Shown: piece after piece, positions 1 to 6,844 of the stretch
Layout: each line of letters begins with the position of its first letter
Position numbering within the stretch: position 1 is the stretch's first letter
DNA from: DATDOR01 sp035512695
GTDB taxonomy: Bacteria > Chloroflexota > Anaerolineae > Anaerolineales > JABWBV01
Length of the DNA stretch: 6,844 nucleotides
Reading direction: 5' to 3'
NCBI GenBank assembly: GCA_035512695.1
Contig: DATKDL010000184.1
Location: 1-6,844 of the forward strand
Program-made: the position numbers and the translations under genes
Notes under the pieces: model-generated
Databases searched by the model: none
Seen by the model: only the letters and a program-made list of their open reading frames with translations
What the model was told of the DNA's origin: nothing

Positions 1-149
1 AGCGTGGCGGTGGCGGAGGGCGTCCCGGTAGGGACCGGCGCGTTTTGGGATGGTTCTTGCGTGGGTTCATCCGGGCTGCAGGCTGTGAGGGATAAAATTG
101 CTATGCAGGTAGCAGCCAACAAAACCAGCACAAATTTCAGCTTATTCAT
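1..149 (-). CDS. Lipoprotein N-terminus, copy 1 (partial, runs off left edge)
   Basis: The reading frame starts at the ATG complementary to 147-149, and 49 codons lie inside the window. The protein begins MNKLKFVLVLLAATC, has a hydrophobic core, and carries the lipobox LTAC with the lipidated cysteine at residue 24. It is therefore predicted to be exported and anchored to the membrane through an N-terminal lipid. The mature part starts SPDEPTQEP and becomes a Pro/Thr/Ser-rich linker, the usual spacer before a surface domain, which lies outside the window. A GGGGTGA ribosome site sits just upstream of the ATG. It is a paralogue of the gene starting at 6503: both have the lipobox cysteine at position 24 followed by SPDEPTQEP. 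The function of the missing domain cannot be judged. It was too short at the window edge to appear as a long ORF. Confidence 0.65.
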   Translation of the reverse strand, partial: MNKLKFVLVLLAATCIAILSLTACSPDEPTQEPSQNAPVPTGTPSATAT

Positions 150-159
150 GTAATCACCC

Positions 160-186
160 CTATTGGTCGATCACCGCCCATGGCAT
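160..186 (-). other. Possible 8-codon leader ORF upstream of lipoprotein copy 1
   Basis: An ATG followed by codons for MPWAVIDQ and a TAG lies between the -10 box and the lipoprotein start, ending just before the GGGGTGA ribosome site. The second repeat copy has the equivalent MPWAVID start (6540 to 6508) but ends three codons later at TGA. Only the first seven codons are conserved, which could simply reflect conservation of the DNA. Translation is speculative. Confidence 0.15.
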
Positions 187-237
187 CCAGATCCGTCGGA
201 TGTGCCTTTTTAATAATGAACCACCCTTCATTTTCGG

Positions 238-243
238 ATTATA
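238..243 (-). promoter_or_regulatory. Likely -10 box (TATAAT) for lipoprotein copy 1
   Basis: On the minus strand this reads as a perfect TATAAT within CGGATATAATCCG, a near-palindrome. It would place transcription start about 80 bases upstream of the lipoprotein ATG at 149. The second repeat copy keeps TATAAT at the same relative place (6593-6598) although the flanking bases differ, which supports function. No good -35 hexamer is visible; a C-rich tract lies in that region. Confidence 0.45.
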
Positions 244-370
244 TCCGAAAAGGGGGGCGGACGAGGCACGAGCGAATTGCTGCCTACTGTTGACTCATGC
301 TTGTGGCCAGCCACTCAAATCCTTAAGCCATTGGACTGAAACATCCTCAATTTCACCAAAGTGGGAGATG

Positions 371-399
371 AACAACAAAAAACCCGCCTTTCAGCGGGT
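371..399 (-). terminator. Intrinsic terminator downstream of tRNA-Lys remnant, copy 1
   Basis: Read on the minus strand, ACCCGC (from 394-399) and GCGGGT (from 382-387) form a 6-bp GC-rich stem around a 6-base loop. A T-rich tract follows immediately (complement of the A-rich run 372-381). It lies just past the 3' end of the tRNA-Lys remnant on the same strand and upstream of the lipoprotein promoter, so it insulates the two. Confidence 0.8.
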
Positions 400-443
400 C
401 TGTTCCCTTAAATTGGCCGTTTTTCGGCCATTTGTGGGAAAAG

Positions 444-485
444 TGAGCGCGGGGGGACTCGAACCCTCAACCAATGGCTTAAAAG
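444..485 (-). tRNA. tRNA-Lys(UUU) 3' half, remnant copy 1
   Basis: On the minus strand the order is: anticodon loop CTTTTAA with anticodon TTT, 3' anticodon stem GCCAT, variable region TGGTT, T arm GAGGG-TTCGAGT-CCCCC, acceptor 3' strand CGCGCTC and discriminator A; CCA is not encoded. The 5' half (acceptor strand GAGCGCG, D arm, 5' anticodon stem ATGGC) is absent from the bases beyond 485. The T stem has one A-C mismatch, so this copy is degraded as well as truncated. It ends at the anticodon loop, a common crossover region for tyrosine integrases in tRNA genes, and this makes an attachment-site remnant possible. Confidence 0.6.
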
Positions 486-489
486 GACG

Positions 490-629
490 AGCGACCTTTT
501 TTGCCTTCTCCCAGCCAATGGCCTGCGTTTTTCGGGGGTGTCCATTGGACACGGACCTTTAAAGTCCATTGGATGCTATTGGTAACGTGAGTCAACACTA
601 TTGATGTGTGATGTGACCTCATTCTACCA
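490..629. other. Non-coding stretch with clustered CCATTGG motifs
   Basis: I see no gene here. The 7-mer CCATTGG occurs at 542-548 and 566-572 on the plus strand and 515-521 on the minus strand; further copies lie at 328-334 (plus) and 471-477 (minus, inside the tRNA remnant). GTCCATTGGA is directly repeated at 540-549 and 564-573. GGAC/GTCC at 552-566 can form a 4-bp stem with a 7-base loop. Confidence 0.35.
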
Positions 630-869
630 TTATTCCCCTGACCAACCATCGGGTCGCCATTTTTCGGCCAGGAATTTACCTTCGAGGACCGGCCCGATAA
701 AATCATGGAGCCTTGCATAGGCCTCTTCCAACGATTTGACCTCGATGTCGATCTCTGCAGCAAGTCTCCGATAACCGCTCTCCCAACTTCTCGGTGGCTG
801 CGGGAGGCTGGCCGGAACGGGGTGGGTGCCGGCTGGCAACTTTGCGAATAAGGTATCATTAAACTCCAT
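630..869 (-). pseudogene. C-terminal remnant resembling AbiEii-family nucleotidyltransferase toxin
   Basis: This 79-residue minus-strand frame starts MEFNDTLFAKLPAGTHPVP and ends EKWRPDGWSGE. The segment GTHPVPASLPQPPRSWESGY, the leucine-rich helix with SLEEAYARLHDFIGPVL and the Trp-rich tail resemble the C-terminal end of AbiEii/AbiGii nucleotidyltransferases, the toxin half of type IV toxin-antitoxin and abortive-infection pairs. Such proteins are usually near 270-300 residues and carry the catalytic nucleotidyltransferase motif in the N-terminal part, which is missing here. AAGGA lies 6 bases before the ATG, so a short protein could be made. The frame stays open upstream for 11 more codons to a TGA (903-905), consistent with a 5' truncation. 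No antitoxin gene is seen nearby. The family call is from remembered pattern, not a search. Confidence 0.4.
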
Positions 870-1656
870 CAGAAATCCTTGAACCTTACCGGGAAACCGC
901 TGTCAAGCAGCGAACGAAGCAGGGACCAGCAAACCTCGGACTTGACCGACCCGAGTCCGGGTTAATCGGGGGTGCGATGAAGAATCACGTCCGTATATTC
1001 ACTATCACGTTATCAGCAGTCCTGCTGCTTTCGGCCTGCAGCCAGGCCGTGCCCCCCACCCCGATCACGATCGTTGAAACCGTCGTCGTGACGGAGATCC
1101 TCGGCGATCAGATCGTTGAGGTCGTGGTCACCAATACCCTGCCGCCGGAAAAGTCGCCGGTGTCCGCCCTCAGTACACTCGTGGTCTGCCTGGGAGCGGA
1201 GCCGGACACGCTGTACATCAACGGCGGATCGATGCTGGTCGCTTCCCACGTCTGGGAGGCGATCTACGATGGCCCGATCGACAGCCGCTCTTTCGACTAC
1301 CAGGCGGTCATTCTCGAGAAACTCCCCAGCCTGGCGGACGGCGGCGCTGTGATCCAGAGCGTCGAAGTGGCGCCGGGGGAGCTGTTCGTCGATGCGGATG
1401 GCTTGCCCGCCACGCTCGAGCCCGGCGTCGTCTACCGTCCAGGCGGCTGCCGGAGCGATGACTGTGCGCAGACGTACGCCGCAGGCGACGGCAGCATCGA
1501 GCTTGACCAGATGGTGGTCACATTCAAGCTGCTGCCCAGCCTTCTCTGGTCCGACGGCGCTCCGCTGACGGCCGCCGACTCGGTCTACCACTGGAACCTG
1601 GACGCCGACCCCGACACGCCGCAGAGCAAGTTCCTGATCGAGCGTTCGGCTGCCTA

Positions 1657-1668
1657 CGAAGCCCTGGA
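1657..1668. repeat. 12-bp direct repeat at left breakpoint
   Basis: CGAAGCCCTGGA occurs here and again, perfectly and in the same orientation, at 6106-6117. It lies at or immediately beside the point where the solute-binding gene stops being recognisable and the antisense amine oxidase begins. In the plus frame it encodes part of YEALDE. Confidence 0.7.
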
Positions 1669-1669
1669 C

Positions 1670-1891
1670 GAAGTCTTCGCGCAGCGTCAGGATGCGCCCG
1701 CCGGGGCGCGTCTGCGCCTCGATGACCACAACTTCGTGCCCGGCCTGGTCGAGTTCCCAGGCGGCCGTCAGCCCGGCGAGGCCGGCGCCCAGGACGAGCA
1801 CCCTCTTTTTGGGTCTCCCGGACGTGAAGGCAGCCCCCCGGCCCAACGCGAGGCTGGCCGAACCGGTCTGAGGAATTCGACGATCGTCCAT
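1670..1891 (-). pseudogene. Flavin amine oxidase, N-terminal fragment
   Basis: The minus-strand frame starts at the ATG complementary to 1889-1891, with AAGGGA 5 bases upstream as ribosome site. Residues 30-71 are a textbook FAD-binding Rossmann start: RVLVLGAGLAGLTAAWEL, then the acidic ribose-binding residue in VVVIEA (Glu58), then PGGRILTLRE. This order is typical of monoamine oxidases, polyamine oxidases and phytoene-desaturase-like flavoenzymes; amine oxidase is the closest match by eye. Such enzymes are about 430-550 residues, so about 85% is missing. After residue 74 the frame continues, open, to 1013, but that part is only the antisense of the solute-binding gene. The gene was divergent from the kinase fusion gene, with 98 bases between the starts, and may have shared its control region. 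Confidence 0.65.
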
Positions 1892-1917
1892 GGTTTTCCC
1901 TTGTATTGCTTGACGGC

Positions 1918-1981
1918 AGACCCTGAGGGTCTTGAAGACCTTCGGTCTTTCGGACCATTAGGGTCTGAAGATGATATCATC
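1918..1981. promoter_or_regulatory. Divergent control region: three inverted repeats and a 12-bp palindrome
   Basis: Between the two divergent starts lie AGACCC-TGA-GGGTCT (1918-1932), AAGACC-TTC-GGTCTT (1935-1949), GACC-5 bases-GGTC (1953-1965) and the perfect palindrome GATGATATCATC (1970-1981). All three inverted repeats share the GACC/GGTC core, and the first half-site can also pair with 1961-1966. The palindrome ends 8 bases before the kinase ATG. These could be operator sites for a dimeric regulator or RNA hairpins in the leader. No convincing -35/-10 pair is seen; TATCAT at 1975-1980 could serve as a -10 for a nearly leaderless transcript. Confidence 0.45.
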
Positions 1982-1989
1982 TCCCCAAG

Positions 1990-5757
<3,768 letters not shown>

Positions 5758-5826
5758 CGCAGGATGGAACATGGATTGCGACGTACGATCCCTGACTTTG
5801 AGAAAACCATGCCAATCCGGTAACGC

Positions 5827-5867
5827 TTCCGTAACTGTGCTTCTGATATATTAAGGCAGATACGGAA
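5827..5867. other. Hairpin in the intergenic region after the kinase fusion
   Basis: TTCCGTA (5827-5833) pairs with TACGGAA (5861-5867). After an A-A mismatch, CTGT (5835-5838) pairs with GCAG (5856-5859), leaving an AT-rich loop. There is no T run on either strand, so it is not a standard intrinsic terminator; it could be a weak terminator for the fusion gene or a leader element of the next gene. Confidence 0.3.
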
Positions 5868-5938
5868 AACTTTAGAAATGCCATGCCCCACACTTCTGAA
5901 CAGACGCACAACTCTCGAGACCGCTGCGAACGGTCGTA

Positions 5939-6313
5939 TTGACCGTCGGGCTGGCTGCGACCGGGGTCATCCTTTTGACCTTCGGCCTCCCGGCGCGCTT
6001 CGATGATTTGAGCGCGATCGTGAGCCCCGGGGATCCCGTGCTGATCCCCGGCCTGACGCCGGAGCTGGAAGCCGGGTCGCTCTCCCGCCTGGGCCCGGCC
6101 GAGGCCGAAGCCCTGGATCCGCACATAGCCGGTCGAAAGCAGGTAGTTCGCCAGTATCGAAATCGCTTCCTTCCCAACACTTTCAGGTCCATTTTCTTCC
6201 GTTTTATTATCGAGCTCCTGCTCCACCCCACTCACAGGCCCTGCCTCTCCCCGAACAATACGAAACAAGTTGTCCAACGACGTATCCGGGTTCCGGCACA
6301 GGAATATTGGTAA
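5939..6313 (+). pseudogene. Membrane protein 5' fragment, possibly a sensor kinase N-terminus
   Basis: From about 5918 to 6118 the frame encodes LRTVVLTVGLAATGVILL, a clear transmembrane helix, then TFGLPARFDDL and an outer-loop-like stretch containing LSRLGPAEAEALD. This arrangement, one helix and then a short loop with L-P/A-EAEAL before the next helix, reminds me of the N-terminus of multi-pass sensor kinases in Chloroflexota, but that is memory, not a search. The only start in this frame is a TTG at 5939 without a ribosome site. An ATG at 5883 opens MPHTSEQTHNSRDR in another frame and would join if one base were added between 5915 and 5938, so a frameshift is likely. Family-like sequence ends near 6118; the rest of the frame, to 6313, is antisense to the lipoprotein gene. 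Confidence 0.4.
6106..6117. repeat. 12-bp direct repeat at right breakpoint
   Basis: This is the second perfect copy of CGAAGCCCTGGA, in the same orientation as 1657-1668 and 4449 bases away. It lies where the membrane-protein fragment ends and the antisense of the lipoprotein gene begins, also a visible shift from very GC-rich to more balanced composition. Confidence 0.7.
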
Positions 6314-6503
6314 ATGAAGTCGGTTCGGGAGTCTCTGTGAAGTCCTTCACAGGCGTTGGGGAGGGCGTGGTCGGCGTGTTTGACTTTGACGGCGCGATTG
6401 GGGCCGGTTCTTGTGTGGGTTCATCCGGGCTGCAGGCTGTCAGGGTTAAGAGTGTGATGAGGTACGCCGCCATGAAAGGCAGCCCGGTTTTCGATTTTTT
6501 CAT
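6207..6503 (-). CDS. Lipoprotein, copy 2 (frameshifted and truncated)
   Basis: The ATG complementary to 6501-6503 follows a GGGGTGATAAC ribosome site. The protein starts MKKSKTGLPFMAAYL and has the lipobox LTAC with Cys24, then SPDEPTQEP and a Pro/Thr-rich linker, so it is predicted to be an anchored surface lipoprotein. The frame as read ends at 98 residues with an Arg/Gly-rich tail (SGRGRACEWGGAGAR) that looks out of frame. Removing one base in the CCGGG at 6286-6290 joins VPEP to DTSLDNLFRIVRGEAGP, continuing through KEAISILANYLLSTGYV to about 6118, which is ordinary protein-like sequence. Beyond that it meets the antisense of the membrane-protein fragment. So the gene appears both frameshifted and 3'-truncated. 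The function is unknown; it is a paralogue of the gene at the left edge. Confidence 0.6.
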   Translation of the reverse strand: MKKSKTGLPFMAAYLITLLTLTACSPDEPTQEPAPIAPSKSNTPTTPSPTPVKDFTETPEPTSFTNIPVPEPGYVVGQLVSYCSGRGRACEWGGAGAR

Positions 6504-6592
6504 GTTATCACCCCTCTATGTCGATCACCGCCCATGGCATCCAGATCCGTCGGATATCCTTCCTTAATAAATGCTCCACCCTGCGTGTTTGG

Positions 6593-6598
6593 ATTATA
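6593..6598 (-). promoter_or_regulatory. Likely -10 box (TATAAT) for lipoprotein copy 2
   Basis: TATAAT on the minus strand in the context CAGATATAATCCA, at the same place in the repeat as 238-243. TTGTCA lies directly before it and is too close to be a -35 box. Conservation of the hexamer while its neighbours vary supports the call. Confidence 0.45.
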
Positions 6599-6725
6599 TC
6601 TGACAAGGGGGGCGGACGAGCCACGAGCGAATTGCTGCCTACTGTTGACTCATGCTTGTGGCCAGCCACTCAAATCCTTAAGCCATTGGACTGAAACATC
6701 CTCAATTTCACCAGAGTGGGAGAAG

Positions 6726-6753
6726 AACAACAAAAAACCCGCCTTTCAGCGGG
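6726..6753 (-). terminator. Intrinsic terminator downstream of tRNA-Lys remnant, copy 2
   Basis: On the minus strand CCCGC (from 6749-6753) and GCGGG (from 6738-6742) form a 5-bp stem around a 6-base loop, followed by a T-rich tract (complement of 6726-6737). The outermost pair of copy 1 is lost by a single base change. Confidence 0.78.
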
Positions 6754-6798
6754 CCTGTTCCCTTAAAATGGTCGTATTTCGGCCATTTGTGGGACAAG

Positions 6799-6844
6799 TG
6801 AGCGCGGCAGGACTCGAACCTGCAACCAATGGCTTAAAAGGGCG
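6799..6844 (-). tRNA. tRNA-Lys(UUU) 3' half, copy 2 (partial at right edge)
   Basis: On the minus strand: anticodon loop CTTTTAA, 3' anticodon stem GCCAT, T arm GCAGG-TTCGAGT-CCTGC with five perfect pairs, acceptor CGCGCTC and discriminator A; no encoded CCA. It is better preserved than copy 1. The four bases on the 5' side of the loop (CGCC) do not pair properly with the 3' anticodon stem: an intact gene would need GGC before the loop. So this copy also seems to lose tRNA sequence at the anticodon loop, but the window ends here and the 5' half cannot be inspected. Confidence 0.55.

Larger units (their letters stand above)
37..489. repeat. Long direct repeat, copy 1 (lipoprotein start to tRNA-Lys 3' half)
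   Basis: This stretch is closely similar, in the same orientation, to 6391-6844, at a constant offset of 6354-6355 bases. It includes the lipoprotein lipobox region, ribosome site, -10 box, an unannotated stretch of about 120 bases, the terminator and the tRNA-Lys 3' half. The most divergent part is the signal-peptide core (about 100-147). The right limit is just beyond the anticodon loop of the tRNA remnant, near 489; the second copy runs into the window edge there, so the true limit may be larger. Apart from the listed signals I see no gene between 187 and 443. Confidence 0.85.
6391..6844. repeat. Long direct repeat, copy 2
   Basis: This matches 37-489 at an offset of 6354-6355 bases and runs into the window edge. 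Leader, -10 box, terminator and tRNA-Lys 3' half are all kept. The signal-peptide core and the stretch around 6556-6590 are the most changed. No further gene is seen between 6541 and 6798. Confidence 0.85.

Noticed and set aside
200..562. A 120-codon plus-strand open frame across the repeat and tRNA remnant
   Set aside because: It crosses a terminator and the tRNA remnant antisense, has no ribosome site, and its frame is not kept in the second repeat copy.
552..566. A GGAC-loop-GTCC stem that on the minus strand would show anticodon TAA (tRNA-Leu-like)
   Set aside because: No acceptor stem, D arm or T arm can be placed around it; a 4-bp stem is not enough for a tRNA call.
321..572. A CRISPR array, suggested by repeated CCATTGG
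   Set aside because: The repeats are only 7-16 bases, irregularly spaced and in both orientations, with no uniform spacers and no cas genes.
444..640. A tRNA-Lys gene interrupted at the anticodon by a group I intron
   Set aside because: No 5' half (acceptor strand GAGCGCG with D arm) is found on the minus strand in the following DNA up to 976, and no intron core is recognisable.
942..967. A promoter for the solute-binding gene: TTGACC (942-947) and TTAATC (962-967)
   Set aside because: The spacing of 14 bases is too short and the second hexamer is a poor -10; not reported as a feature.
5761..5790. A terminator directly after the kinase fusion stop codon
   Set aside because: GGAT/ATCC around CGTACG gives only a weak imperfect stem and no T run follows.
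6307..6567. An 86-codon plus-strand open frame rich in Gly and Val
   Set aside because: It is the antisense of the Pro/Thr-rich lipoprotein linker, which accounts for its Gly/Val composition.

Overview
The window looks like a high-GC bacterial chromosome, most likely Chloroflexota (Anaerolineae-like). That assignment is an inference from gene style: a family 5 solute-binding lipoprotein with an insert typical of that group, a PknK-like serine/threonine kinase with an AAA ATPase, and Pro/Thr-rich lipoproteins. No complete marker gene is present.

Layout. (1) 1-489: the start of a minus-strand lipoprotein gene running off the left edge, its leader and -10 box, an intrinsic terminator, and the 3' half of a tRNA-Lys gene. 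(2) 490-905: non-coding DNA rich in a CCATTGG motif, then a minus-strand C-terminal remnant resembling an AbiEii-family nucleotidyltransferase. (3) 977 to about 1672: the 5' part of a peptide-type ABC transporter solute-binding lipoprotein, broken near residue 233. (4) About 1670-1891, minus: the first ~74 codons of a flavin amine oxidase, also broken, meeting the previous gene tail to tail. (5) 1892-1989: a compact divergent regulatory region with three small inverted repeats and a 12-bp palindrome. (6) 1990-5757: one intact large gene, a fusion of Ser/Thr kinase, AAA ATPase, helical repeats and a complete family 5 solute-binding domain, with no signal peptide or membrane segment. (7) 5758 to about 6118: a leader hairpin and the 5' fragment of a membrane protein, possibly the N-terminus of a sensor kinase. 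(8) About 6118-6844, minus: a second, frameshifted copy of the lipoprotein gene with its leader, terminator and tRNA-Lys 3' half, so that a ~450-bp direct repeat brackets the window.

How it fits together. The only intact large gene is the kinase-ATPase-binding-protein fusion. It looks like a cytoplasmic ligand-sensing kinase: a module normally used outside the membrane to capture peptides or similar ligands is placed behind a kinase and an NTPase switch. Its divergent neighbour was an amine oxidase. The block carrying the fusion gene (about 1669-6105) is bounded on both sides by a broken gene pair, and both breakpoints lie at the same perfect 12-bp sequence. This points to insertion or replacement by short-homology recombination, or to a chimeric assembly; the sequence alone cannot decide which. 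The flanking tRNA-Lys 3' halves could be remnants of an integration site or part of a dispersed repeat family.
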